From: Heterostelium album PN500
Taxonomy: Eukaryota; Evosea; Eumycetozoa; Acytosteliales; Acytosteliaceae
Assembly: GCF_000004825.1 (NCBI RefSeq)
Contig: NW_008805077.1
Span: 186,001 to 250,000, forward strand
Reading direction: 5' to 3'
Length of the DNA: 64,000 bases
Shown here: piece after piece, positions 1 to 11,717 of the stretch
Layout of the letters: each line of letters starts with the position of its first letter
Position numbering within the stretch: position 1 is the first letter of the stretch
Position numbers and translations under genes: made by a program
The notes under the pieces: model-generated
Told to the model about the DNA's origin: nothing
Seen by the model: only the letters and a program-made list of their open reading frames with translations
The model's database searches: none

Positions 1-21
1 ATAAAAAAAAAAAAGATTTAT

Positions 22-3000
22 TTAATTTAATAAATATGTGATTAATAGGAAGAATATTGTTGATAATAAATTCAATGGGATGAGTTTGTATGATTCTGAA
101 ATAACACCGGTAGTTGGTGAAGTTGTTGGTTTTGTTGTACAATCAGGGGAGATAATTAGATTTGGTTTGTTGTAAGTGGTAAAAATTGGGTCGAATTCTG
201 CTCGATCCTCAAAATTTGGTATGGTGATAGTGTAGATAATTATATTGTTTCTGTTGGCATTGAGTGGATCGCTGCTCTCTGTTGGGTGAATTGTGAGTTT
301 GCCAACTGAGGTATCTACTTTGGTACGCGATGGGAATTGGCCAACCAAAACACCGACCGGTGTGTCAACAACGAACGATGGTACCATCGTATGAACTTTT
401 CCAACTACTATGCTGGCGTTGCTGTCTTGACAGTTATATTGGAAGGTGGATGGTCCGCCTATTCTGTAGATGACTTGCAGACTGTTGGAGCGATTGGCAA
501 ATTGGTAGCTGTTGATAGTCACCGATTGTTTGAGTGAGCCAGCTGGAACATAAACAAACTCTGACAAATAGATGTTGTTTGAGTTTGTCGAGTAGTACTG
601 AGTGGTAACATCAACGAATAGCTGAGAGTCGTCAAACGATGCTCTATTGACAACGGTCGAGATATTACCTTCGGTATCGACAGTGAGTTGACTCCATTTC
701 GAGTTGGACATATCAATTGATTTGATAATGGATCCAGCGCCATCGATTTCACGAAGAGCAATAATTTCAGTGGTAAATTCAGCGGAATTGTTAAAGAGAG
801 TGGTTGAGGTTTTGGAGGTGCTGGTAACAGTTGGCAGTGGCAAGGTAGTATTGACAGGAATAGTGCAGAGTTGTCCACCGTAACCTTCGTTACAAATACA
901 ATAACCTTGGAAGCAGTTACCATAGATGCAGATACCATCGCAATGATTGGAGAGGTAGATAAATAGATCAGCAGAGAATCTGGATTGATTATTCCAAACG
1001 GTTACATTTAATCCAATCGATGGGTTTGGCGAGAGAATGTCGGCGGAAAACTCACAGGTAATTGTTTGGTTATCCATTTTAGTTGCATTCTCACAGGTTT
1101 GTCCAGCAATTTCCACTTGGTAGTCGGTTCCTGCGAAATGGTCACCGCTCACTGTAACCAGTCCGGATTTATTAAAGTACAACGCACTACAAGAGAGTAG
1201 TGCAGGTGGGAAGGATGTATAGTTGAGAGTGTTGAGCGATTGGACACCGTCGATACTGACTGACAATGTCGCATTGTCGACCTGAGAGAAATCCGTAAGT
1301 AAATTACAAATCAATTGAGTACCTTCCTGGTTGGATTTGACAAAAACACATGGTTGTTGACCAACTGAAATGACAACATCAGTAGATGTTCCATTTTCAC
1401 TCTGTCCATTCAAGTAGTTTCCAAACAGAGTAATCAAACCACCTTGAATCGGTAGCATAGTAGTTGAGCTCAAAATTGGCTGTGGAATCAATTCTATTTG
1501 GTTAGATGTCTGGCCGTTTACAATAATCGATACCATTTGTTTTCTAAAGGTAGGCGGAATTGTAAATTGTGCACGATGGTGAGTGACATTTACCAATGTA
1601 GATGGTTGGAATGGAGTGACTTGCTCTGACCAAACACCAAAGTTATCACCAAAAGCAACAATACTCGAACCGAATGCAGTGATATTGGTGATGGAAGGTG
1701 GTAGATAAGAGTAAGCTCCAGAGGTTGCAAAACCTTCGATCGATAGATCAACATTGAATCCAACTCCTGTTCCAGGTAGTGTTGTGACAATCAAGGCAGT
1801 TGCGTTGGATTTGATTTTATCGGGAGAGAGTGTGTTTGAATCTTGCCATATTTGGTAGATGTTTTCACGCAGGAGAGCATCATAGAGACCCAAATTCGAT
1901 CCGAGAATGGTTACTGGCGATCCTTCTGTTTTCGATTTTGTGATCGATTGAATCTTTGGCGAGACTCTGAACCAGAGCATGTTTGACAACATTCCCAGTG
2001 CTTTGATTTGAACGAATCCATTGACGACTTCTGGTGCAGCTTGGAATATTACTCTTTTGGCTGAAACACTATTTGGTGGGTAGTCGACACTGTTTACCAT
2101 GACGACGGTAGAGTCTGAATCTACACCGAGACCATCACCGGTGATAGTAACCAAATTGTTTGGACTGACATCGACTTGATACAGTTTGGGAGCATTGAAG
2201 CTGAACGGCATGGTTTGATTCAAACCGTCGATGGTCACAGTCAAAGTTAAATTGGAACCTTGTCCACTTGGCAAATTACACTGCAAATAGGAATTCTTAT
2301 TGCCATTCGGTAGTTTTACAATGTTTGTACAAGCACCAATGGTTGAAACCGAGATGGCAATACCTGTGGGACTGCCGTCTTGTCGCTTATCATTCAAAAA
2401 GAGACCGGTGATAGTTATTTGACCACCGTTATTCTCTGGACTGGTGACAGACAAGAGAATTGGTAACAACTTGTATGGAATACTGTTGGAACGTTGATTA
2501 TCGATGACAACACTGAGATCACCATTCAAAGCTAGAGGTGGAATTTGTGTGACAAACTGTGATGGATTGGAGAATGACTTGATGTTGATCGGGAGATCAC
2601 CAAAGTATACTGTTACTTTAGATGGATCATCTCCAAGATTCTGACCATCGACCAAACAATTGGCAGATTGCTGAGTGAATTGTGCAATGGAAGGTGGTAG
2701 GTATTCAAATGCAGTTGGTTGTGAATTGACACCATCTATAGTAACTACAAGTTGATGGTTATTTCCAGTACCCGGAACAGCAGTACAAGTGATTGCGGTT
2801 CCATTCGACGATGGGTTGGAACAAGTGGTTTGATCGATTTTAATAACAATTGTGGACTGTGAGTTATCACAACGATCGATTGAGAGGAATTGACCGTAGA
2901 TTGTTGTTCTTCCACCGATGGTTGGAGCGGATGTAACACTTGTGATTGCTGGTGTCAATCTCAATGGGAATGGTGATGAACTGACGCTATTTACCGATAG

Positions 3001-6000
3001 TTTAATATCACAGTTTTGAGATTGCGCTGGAATAGTAAATGTTACTCCAGTGTTTCCAGATACAAACCCAGTTGCAGTTAGAGTTTGTCCACCGATTTGA
3101 GTTGTAATGACAGATGCATCTAAACCTAGATTGTTTGCCATGATTGTTACAACTGAATTTTGATGAACTATAGATGTAATGTTTGGTGCCTGATAAGAGT
3201 ATATAACACTGCTAGTACTTGACGTGGTTCCAGAGACAACAGTGACTTTATAACCTGTACCGGTACCGGCACCTACTTTACATGTCAACTTGGTATTGGC
3301 TGAATTCGCTACAATCTGAGGACTATCACATGCACCATTAATATTTACACTGAGAACCTGTGGATTGCTACTGAAATCTCTGTCGTTAAAGAATTGTCCT
3401 GAAACAGTCACTTGTCCACCGACGGTTGGTGCTGAACTAACACTCTTAACAACTGGACTAATTGAAAATGGAATACTATTCGATTGTAATCTAAATACAG
3501 AGATGGTGACCAATGATGAAAACAAGCCGTTTGGCATGGAATTGAAGTAGACAACACCGTTGGCGATTGAAGAAGCTGCGAATGAAACACCAGAGATGGT
3601 AATATTGATAGCGGAAGCTACTGAACCAACGTTTGTTGCTACCACTTGTAGTTTATCATCGTTTTGTAGAATCGATTGTAAAACAGGTGCTTCATAGGTA
3701 ATCTCTGCTTGGCTTACACGATTATTGATCGATATCGATATCGTTTGGATACCGACATTGGCAGGAGCATTACAAAACAAATCGACACCGTTGTTACTTG
3801 GGTTCGAGCAAGTTTGTCCGCCGATGGTGATTGAGACTGGTAGTGCGTCACCCTGTTGATTTGTCAGGTCAAGATAGGCACCAGAGATTGTAATGGTGGT
3901 GGTAGATGAAGCGGAAGGTGTAGGAGTTATCTGGCTGACAACTGGCAGAGGATCAAAGCTAAAAGTAGTTTGTTGTCCTGCCAAATTCAAAGCGATTGGT
4001 CCACGCTTGGTATGGCTCGGTAAACTAATGAATAGTGTATTTTGTTGTGCATTTCCGGTGGCATTTAAAACGGTTCCAGATTGTGTCAAAGTGGGCAGTT
4101 GACTTGGCAAACCAAGATTGGTACCAGTCAATTGGAAAACTGTTCCGAATTGAGCGATATTCGAGATAATTGGCGATAGATACTTGTATGGTAGGTTGTT
4201 TGTTGCTATTTGATTTCCAACTGTGATTGATATTTGGCCTGATGCTCCTACACCCGATGGTATGGTACATGTGAATTTGGTCTGGTCAGCCAATTGGAAA
4301 TTACTGAAGGCAGTGGATTCACCAACGAATTGTCCTGAGAGAAGTGATGAATCCACACCAAAGTTTGAACCAACCACTGTAACTACATCACCAAAGATGC
4401 TACCGGATGACACCGTTGACAAAACTGGTGGTACATATGAGAATGTTCCAGTCAGAGCGACAACATCCTCGAGATACAATGTGAAAACAATATCTTTTCC
4501 AACGCCAGCCGGGATTTTAACTTGAACTTGTTGTGTGTTTGTGTTTAAAATGATATCGGTGAATACTGAGTTTGGATAGTTGGAAAGCTTGTATGTTCGT
4601 TTGGTAAAGAGGAATCCACTGTAGGATAGAGGGAGAGTGAGAGTTGTTCCTGTGGTTGGCACGCTCGAGGAAATTACACCTAGGTTTTGAGAGGTTGGTG
4701 TCTGTCCAAACATTGATAATTCACAAGCGTTGGTGGAGGTGGTGTCAACGAGACGCGATGGAATATAACCAACAGTTTTGGTTGCACTGGTGACCGGGCT
4801 GTTTGATCCACAGAAAACAAGTGTCGCCGAACAAACAAAGTTTGGCATCACTACAGTTCCACTGAGCTGTCCACTGGTTGCCACGATACCGTTGCTCGAC
4901 GACTCCAATGCTTGGTGAACCTGATTGCTTCCCCAATTATAGATTGAATTGATAAAACTTGATTGTGGTGCACTTGTTATTACACCCTGAGTGATTGGAT
5001 TCGATTCAATGGCGACACTGTTGTTTGTACCCAAAATAACATTACGAACAGTTGTATAGTTACCTGCTGAATCTCCTATTTTTATTACTTTTACAGTGTT
5101 TGGATCATCTATTTATAAAGAATAATATTAATAATTTAGCTTTAACTAATTATAATTCAAGATGGATTTGTTCAACTTACAGAAAGGAATTCTATTACTT
5201 GTATAAACAAAACTATTTGTACCAATAGATAGTGAAATTGGGTATAATGGTGCAGTGCTAGATACGGTTGTTGTCAATTTACATGTGAGAACAGTTTGAT
5301 TGACAACTATTATTGGATTAGAACAAACAGTCTGTGTAGATCCATACTTTACACTGATTTTCGATAAAGTGTAATTTGTACCAAAGTTGGTTCCAGTCAA
5401 AGTAATTAAACTACCAGTTGTTAAAGTATTTGCGTATAAAGTTGAAATATATGGTACTAAACAATAGAAGAATTAATATATTTCAAAACAACTTATAAAT
5501 ATGTTTGAGATTTTACTTACATTGATATCTATAGGTCATTGTTGGTACAGTTTTTTTATCATCACCTATTATCATACCGTAGGCATCTACACCCGGATTT
5601 ATTGTAAAGTGTACGGATGTTGGTGAATCCAATGTAATGGTTGGATAGTATGCATTGGTTCCATCGGATGGAATGATAGTGATTTTCAGTGTACTCATGT
5701 TCCAATTAAAGTTGCCGTCGTCCATAACGAAATTCTTGAGGTATATGACACCACCCGAGGTTGGTGGTGGTATAGTCATGACTGGATCCTTGGTTCCACG
5801 TAGTTCCACCAATACATATTGCAGGTTGGTCGTGAGCGATGTGACCCAATCGGTGGTTTGCAAATACAGCTTGCTACTGCCCTGTTGGTAGTTCTTCAGC
5901 GAGAGATACTGTTGGTTTGGTGCGACCGATGGCTGGCCTGGCAACCACGGACAAACGGTATAACAACGACCGACAGACTGCTGGTAGAAAGGCATACCAT

Positions 6001-6485
6001 ACTCGGCCGTTCCATTGCTATAGATCCACTCATCGGAGTTTACGTCCAACTTGGTACCACCTACATACACTCTGGAATTGGCAGGAAGTCCACCAATCAC
6101 CGAACCAAATGTAGTTTGAATAAAATTATATTCCTCTGGTGTTGTGATAGTTATTGGATCTGTTATTGTTGTTTTTTATTTTTGAAAAAAATAAAATTAA
6201 TATTAATATGTGAAATTTTGCCCGCCTATTTTTTTTTTACTATGAATTTTTCAACATACAGGCATGGAAACCAAATAATAAAGTTGATAAATATTGCATC
6301 ATTTTAGCATAACTATCGTTGTTGTCATTGACCGATACTGGTGGCAATGAGAAGAGCTGATAGTAATGATTATTGAACATATATTGATTAGTAACATTTG
6401 CTCCACTTACAACCATAGAACAACAGCTGTATATTATACAAATTATAATATTTATTATTAAAACATTTTTAAAATTACAATTCAT
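22..6485 (-). CDS. ComC-like IPT/TIG and EGF domain surface protein
   Basis: Four exons join in frame: 6485-6260, 6159-5521, 5456-5181 and 5108-22, giving about 2075 residues. Splice sites are GTATGT or GTAAGT with AG acceptors. Exon 1 encodes a hydrophobic signal peptide. Residues about 75-250 contain Trp, Cys and Gly spacing suggestive of a C-type-lectin-like fold. A long series of immunoglobulin-like IPT/TIG repeats follows, with the recurring pattern (I/V)-x-G-x-x-F/L-G and a free Cys pair in many copies. An EGF module lies near residues 1767-1795 (Cys-rich, ending GYGGQLC). After it comes a region matching the conserved C-terminal beta-sandwich of Dictyostelium ComC proteins (the ALREIDGAG stretch). 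The C-terminus is a Thr/Ser-rich segment followed by a short hydrophobic tail, consistent with a GPI anchor rather than a membrane helix with a cytoplasmic tail. Role by family: secreted or cell-surface adhesion or signalling during multicellular development (inferred). ComC paralogues are numerous, so no symbol is given. Confidence 0.85.
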
Positions 6486-7337
6486 TTTTTATTTCTATCT
6501 ATATTTTTAAACAAATAAACAAAACATTTGAAAGATATAAATAATATAAATAAATAAATAAATAAATAAATAGAATTGTTAAAAAAGTTGATGAATTTAA
6601 ATTTAACAACAAAATAACAAATCAACAAACACAATCCTCATGATCAAAAATAAAGATATTCTTTACTCTCAACAAACAAACAACAATGAGGTAACCCAGC
6701 CCAAGTGTAAATCCTAATCAGCAAAATAGACAACAAATGAATGCCCAAAACAAAATAATCAAAACTAAAAGACATGAGGACACAACCCACACTGACCACC
6801 ATTTTTTTAAAGTCTTTTAAGCACCGCCATTGGGGAATTTTATAAAAAAAATTAAACCATTTCAAAAAGATATTTTTTGTTTTAAATTTTTTGGTTTTTT
6901 TTTTGTTTTGCGGGTTTTCGCATTTTGCATCATGGTGCAAAGCATTTTTAGATATCTATTTTTTTCGATGTATCTTTTTTTGACAAAATAAAAATTGAAA
7001 AAAAAAACAGATATTGTTAAAATGGGTTACACAATAATGACCTTATAAATAACCATATTTTTTACAACCTTGAAGATCAATATTTAAAATTCCCAACGAT
7101 ATTATTACACACAACTATTTTTCAAACACAACTAACCGTTGAGATCTTCAAATTGTTACAACCATCCTATCTACCATTTAAAATAGATACCTAATTAATA
7201 ATAATTATTTAATGGTATCCTACATATATCAAAATCTTTACAATTTATTATTTTATTTTATTTTTTTTGCCAAAACAAAAAATTTTTTGTTCTAAATAAT
7301 AACAAAGATTTGTGAAAAAAAATCATTTCAAATTTAG
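6486..7337. other. Intergenic DNA, no gene seen
   Basis: This is AT-rich DNA upstream of the ComC-like gene, with long A and T runs and an AAAT tandem run near 6545-6570. It should contain the promoter of that gene. I see no coding sequence or RNA gene. Confidence 0.6.
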
Positions 7338-7765
7338 ATAGAATTAGATTTACACTAGGTTGTTAAAGATGGTTTGAAGAAAGAAATGGTTATCTAGAGA
7401 TAGAACAAAAAAAGAGGAATTGAAATCATACCAATCTATATTAGATGAAATTGAAGAGACAGCTAAACCTAATGATACATTTCTAGCTCAGCAAAGTGCC
7501 GACTTCAATCAGACATCTGATTCTTGGCAATTCCGAATATGACATTGACATGATGTTCCCAGATCGATCACTTTATCATTTGGATTATATAGAAGTCTTA
7601 ATGGATGGATATTTCTATATCAATAAAGGTGGATATGTTTTTTTGTTGGCCAGACACAATGTAATATTGATCATCAAGTTTTAGAATCGAACACCTATTA
7701 TTATTGTAACTTCAAAGGAAAGGCTGTCAACCATTTTTGTTGTTAGGAATACAAGTTGTAATGAT
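7338..7765. pseudogene. F-box/FNIP relic with sense and antisense halves
   Basis: On the plus strand, 7338-7410 translates to a degraded F-box end with an in-frame stop; the motif RWFEERN corresponds to RWFEDRN or RWFDNRN in the intact paralogues. Bases 7497-7600 encode a recognisable FNIP-family segment (IRHLILGNSEYDID, then FPDRSLYH). From about 7655 to 7765 the sequence becomes the reverse complement of the paralogues' 3' end, the part encoding DDQYYIVFG and the preceding block. One locus therefore carries family sequence in both orientations. The copy cannot encode a full protein. Confidence 0.75.
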
Positions 7766-8008
7766 AATGATCAAATCCCATCAACCTCTATTTTATTCCC
7801 GGACGTTACTCCCAACAACACTCGCCCAGATCCACTCTCATCCGATTTATTCCAATCTACTCTGGCCGCTTCCAAATTACCGATCTCCTCTGCCATCGCT
7901 TCAAGTCAATCGGATAACAAACATTCTGTTGGGTTTTTGATGCAATACAACCCATTATTTCAAACTAAATCATTATTTTTTAACTATTTCTATCTTCAAT
8001 TTAGCTAA
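7765..8008 (+). pseudogene. Open frame with protein-like composition, unidentified
   Basis: About 80 codons stay open to a TAA at 8006-8008. They are rich in Pro, Ser, Asp and Asn (for example STSILFPDVTPNN) and more GC-rich than the flanks, unlike random intergenic DNA here. There is no convincing start codon. It may be the 3' end of a broken gene or mobile element. The composition resembles the relic frame at 11.4-11.7 kb on the other strand, but homology is not shown. Confidence 0.3.
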
Positions 8009-8207
8009 TCTAATTAATCTATCTATTACTAATTCAACTAAACAAAACAAATTATGAAAAATGTTAAGAATTAAATTTTTTCTTTTCATAAAAGTCTTTT
8101 GTTATTTTCTCTCTTGATGATGACCGTTAATTCTAAAGAAAAACAAAGTACTTCTTTAAATGAAATAGCCGAAGAATCATATTCTAATAATAAATTATTT
8201 TTTAGTT

Positions 8208-9977
8208 TTAATCAAAATTTAGTAAGTTTATTAAATAATTTTTTTTTAAAAACATTGATTTATGAAATAGACTTGCAATGAATTGGTTCTTTATATGACC
8301 AAACACAATATAATATTGATCATCAAGCTTTCGAATCGAACACTTATTATTTTTGATACCTTCAAAAGAAATATTGTCAACCATTTTACTTGTTGGAAAT
8401 GCAACTTCTAGCATTATAATGTTTTGAACAGAATCTGGCAGAACTCCTTCTGCTATATGAATGTTAGCATCCTTCTCTCGAATGATAAGATGATTCACAG
8501 AGTTTGGAATAATACCTGGGCGTTTGAAAATGTTCATGCGGTAAACATCGAGTGTATTCAATGATGATGGAAGTGAATTCTGATTGAATTTGAATTTGAT
8601 ACATAGTCTAGAAACATCAAGTGTTTCAACACCAAATGGAATGACTCTTACTTTTTCGGATCTCTCGAAGTAAGGAAAGTTATAGAGAGCCAACCTCTTA
8701 ATATCCAAGCCATCAAGAGATTCCTGTTTGAATCCCGGTAGCTCCAGACTTTCGAAATGATATTGAGTGCGATCCGGGAACAATTCATCGATGTCATATT
8801 TTGAATTGCCCAGATTCAGATGTCTGATTGAAGTGGGTAATGCTGATTGTAACTTTACTGAGCTTGAAATGTCCAGTCTTGTCAGTGATTGAGGTAGATC
8901 ACTGAGATCTAAACAACCAGAATTGCCTACCAACATTAGTGATCTAAGATTCTCGAGTTGTTTGATTGAATTCATCCATGACACAGGAACACTTTCGAGT
9001 GTGATTAATGAATTTGGTAGAATGTTTGAATCAATAATATCATCTCTTCTATCATAATTATGACAGAATTCCTCTAGATTTGGTGGTAATGATCCAACTT
9101 TGAGATAGTTATCAGGTGCTGAACGAATGATTTTAAAAATCTTCAATGATGTTGGTAATACTCCAGGCTCCAATATTTGATTGAGATTATAAATCACGAA
9201 CTTCTCTAAAGTATCAGGTAACACACCAACTTCAATCACCTGATTGAAATATCCATGTTGGTAATATTTGATATCGCCAATAAATTTCAATTTCTTCAAG
9301 TTGGGTGGAAAACAACCTTTGAACAACGGTTCATTAAAAGTAGAATGGAAGACCAGTGAGGTGATATTCATTGGTATTCCATACTTTAAAGTATGACACT
9401 CCAGCAAGCTATTGACATTTGATTTACTAATCAAATCATAAAGTCGAGTAAATAGTTTATCTGAGTATTCTCTCTTGAACATCTCGCTGCTCATTGTAAC
9501 CTTTTCTATGTTTTGATCGATTTCATCAATACCTTTAATTGAATCTGTATAGAAAAATAGATAAAGTATAGAGATGATAAGTAAATATGGTTGAAAGTAA
9601 TAATCAATCAGTAAAACTACTAATAAGATATTATATTTGTAAAGAAAACAATTACCATAATCTATTTTATGATCATAAAGACCAACATAGCTGTATTCTG
9701 ATGAGACTAACATTCTACATTCTCTCTTTTGGTTGAGTGATTCAGATATTATCGATCTATATGAATTCAAAGTGATTCTTGAACTATGTTTATCGGTACA
9801 ATATAAAGTATTTGTATCAAACAATAGATACCTATTTCTATTGTCAAACCATCTTTTACAAACTAAACTAAAAAAAATCTTATCGATATTATCTGTTAAA
9901 TTATAAACAATGTTTGATAATAAAATAAGTGAAAGGTTTACTAATTTATGTGTTGAATTATTATTGTTGTTTGACAT
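8208..9977 (-). CDS. F-box and FNIP-repeat protein (copy 1)
   Basis: Exon 1 is 9977-9656 and exon 2 is 9544-8208, giving 552 residues. The start is the ATG before SNNNNNSTHKL, the block shared by all paralogues in the window; an in-frame ATG lies 12 bases upstream. Residues about 8-50 form an F-box-like region (LSNIVYNLTDNIDKIFFSLV, then CKRWFDNRNRYL). The rest is a run of about 22-residue FNIP/LRR-type repeats with LPxxLxxL cores, such as GVLPDTLEKF and GVLPTSLKIF. F-box proteins usually join Skp1 in SCF ubiquitin ligases, with the repeats as the substrate-binding face; that role is inferred. The 111-base intron is open and in frame, unlike the 64-base introns of the close paralogues. This copy is isolated from the array at 23-34 kb. 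Confidence 0.88.
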   Translation of the reverse strand: MSNNNNNSTHKLVNLSLILLSNIVYNLTDNIDKIFFSLVCKRWFDNRNRYLLFDTNTLYCTDKHSSRITLNSYRSIISESLNQKRECRMLVSSEYSYVGLYDHKIDYGNCFLYKYNILLVVLLIDYYFQPYLLIISILYLFFYTDSIKGIDEIDQNIEKVTMSSEMFKREYSDKLFTRLYDLISKSNVNSLLECHTLKYGIPMNITSLVFHSTFNEPLFKGCFPPNLKKLKFIGDIKYYQHGYFNQVIEVGVLPDTLEKFVIYNLNQILEPGVLPTSLKIFKIIRSAPDNYLKVGSLPPNLEEFCHNYDRRDDIIDSNILPNSLITLESVPVSWMNSIKQLENLRSLMLVGNSGCLDLSDLPQSLTRLDISSSVKLQSALPTSIRHLNLGNSKYDIDELFPDRTQYHFESLELPGFKQESLDGLDIKRLALYNFPYFERSEKVRVIPFGVETLDVSRLCIKFKFNQNSLPSSLNTLDVYRMNIFKRPGIIPNSVNHLIIREKDANIHIAEGVLPDSVQNIIMLEVAFPTSKMVDNISFEGIKNNKCSIRKLDDQYYIVFGHIKNQFIASLFHKSMFLKKNYLINLLNFD

Positions 9978-10960
9978 CTTTGTTGGCATGACGAAATATG
10001 ATCGGATTGACCAAGGAAATTTAAAGTAAAAAAAAATCAATATTTTTATAAAATTTCTTTAAATTAGCAGGATAATTACGCGGAATTCTATAGAAAAAAG
10101 TGATCTATCATTTCAATTGATTCCGTAGGTATTTTGTTTTTTTACTTAAAAAGTTAATTAAAGGTGAACTATAGTATCAAATTAAACACTCTCTTGATAA
10201 ATTCATAATTTCAAATTATATTTATTCGTTAAATGATCAAACAAAAGTAGGAATTACAAACTATCATCAATAAATCTTATAGAATTAAATTGGAATTTGT
10301 TAGTGATCATAAAGAAAAAACCCCCATTACTAAATCAGAGACATTTTGAGAACGATAGAATTAAGAGGCAATACAACTGTTAAGCAATCCAATATAAAAA
10401 TCTTTAAGGTTAGTTGTTTATATTTTTATTGTAAGAGTGTTCTCACTTTAGTATCTTTACAAAATTGTGTAATTTTGGTAGCAATTTGTAACCAATGAGT
10501 TTAACGCTTTGCAAGTTAACAAATTATGATCTATTCCACAAACATCACTCAGATAGATCTTAAGAGTAATAATACGGATGACAGTTTTAGGTAAGATACA
10601 AATGTAATGGTGAGTAAGGTAGTGAACAGTGAGACAGGTACTGTGTCATATACAGTTAAACAGATCAGATGGAACAGAGATAAAAATTAAGAATCTTTAA
10701 GGTATAAGTTTTAACTTAAATGAATGAGTATACATATTTAGAAGTTCTATAACAATATTTTATCACTTGTAATATTTAAATATTGGACAAATAATTTTTA
10801 TGTAACTTAAAGATAGTTTCATAGTTTCTTTTATAGTCGACCTTTGAGAAGATCAGTAGTCATCTGCGTGTATCTGATGATGTTTTGTAGAGTAAATTTT
10901 TTATTTTGACGAAAATGAAGTTTTTATGCGCGCATTATGGGAATGCGTTATTAAATATTA
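9978..10960. other. Intergenic DNA with weak coding relics
   Basis: The first ~150 bases are the upstream region of the FNIP gene. Two short plus-strand stretches look like decayed coding DNA. One, at about 10338-10407, ends in a GTTAGT donor-like site. The other, at about 10520-10690, contains SETGTVSYTVKQIRWNRDKN with an upstream stop in frame. Neither can be assigned to a family. The remainder is AT-rich with no gene seen. Confidence 0.4.
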
Positions 10961-11031
10961 CTCCCCTTCCGGGAATCGAACCCGGGGTATCAGTGTGAGA
11001 GACTAATGTGTTACCACTACACCAAAGAGGA
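10961..11031 (-). tRNA. tRNA-Glu (anticodon CTC)
   Basis: The minus strand folds into a complete 71-nt cloverleaf. The 7-bp acceptor stem is TCCTCTT/AAGGGGA with one T-G pair. The D stem is GTGT/ACAC with loop AGTGGTA. The anticodon stem is TTAGT/ACTGA with loop CTCTCAC, giving anticodon CTC, which reads GAG. The T arm is CCGGG-TTCGATT-CCCGG, with discriminator base G. No intron is present and CCA is not encoded, as expected for a nuclear gene. The A and B box promoters are inside the D and T arms. Dictyostelid TRE retrotransposons are known to insert beside tRNA genes, which fits the broken sequences on both sides. Confidence 0.95.
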
Positions 11032-11110
11032 TATTGATGAGATTTTCAGATTTTTTGTACTTGGTGTCTTACTAAAGTACGTGCTGGTTTCATATGTTGT
11101 TAAAGCAATT

Positions 11111-11717
11111 CCACAGCTCCTATCACCAACAACAATGATACTTAAATTTATTTGATTGTTTTTTTTAATGATTAATAATTATATTTGTAGATAATATCTT
11201 CCTTTAATCAAGTTTCAACAATGAAAAGATAATATTAATAGCATTCTTTCCGATGTCACTTAAAAATACATCGTAACGTTTTACTTTCTTTGATCTTGAG
11301 CGATGGAATTTAATGATGATACCATCTTTGTCCGCGTTTTGGTACGAAAAGCTCCTCAAGGTATTGAGGTTTGATTCTGTTGATGGGGAGAATCTCCTCT
11401 GTATTGTCATCATAAAGAACTTGTACTATGCCATCTTTGATTTCACCACACTGTGTTCCTGGATGCCACGTCTGCTTCCATCCTACAATCAGGGTTTGGC
11501 GACAAAAATTTTGGTTGAGATGAAATCGATTTCAATCCTATTTCTATTTCTTGTGGTGAAATGTTGCACTCTGCTATAAAGAATGGAGTTGGTAACACTG
11601 GTGGTGGTAATAAAGTTGTACTGGTTTCAAATGATTGTGCTGGTGAGTTTATTATTGTGGGTAAAGGTAAAGTTGAAGGAAACAAAATATCATTGTTGTT
11701 GGTGATAGGAGCTGTGG
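11111..11717. repeat. 30-bp perfect inverted repeat
   Basis: Bases 11111-11140 are the exact reverse complement of 11688-11717, and the similarity continues imperfectly for about 20 bases on the outside. The arms lie at the left edge of, and inside, the broken reading frame described next. This suggests an inverted partial duplication or the ends of an unrecognised element. Confidence 0.8.

Noticed and set aside
519-938. Minus-strand and plus-strand open frames inside the ComC-like coding region
   Set aside because: They overlap a long, domain-rich frame and have no domains of their own; shadows of the real gene.
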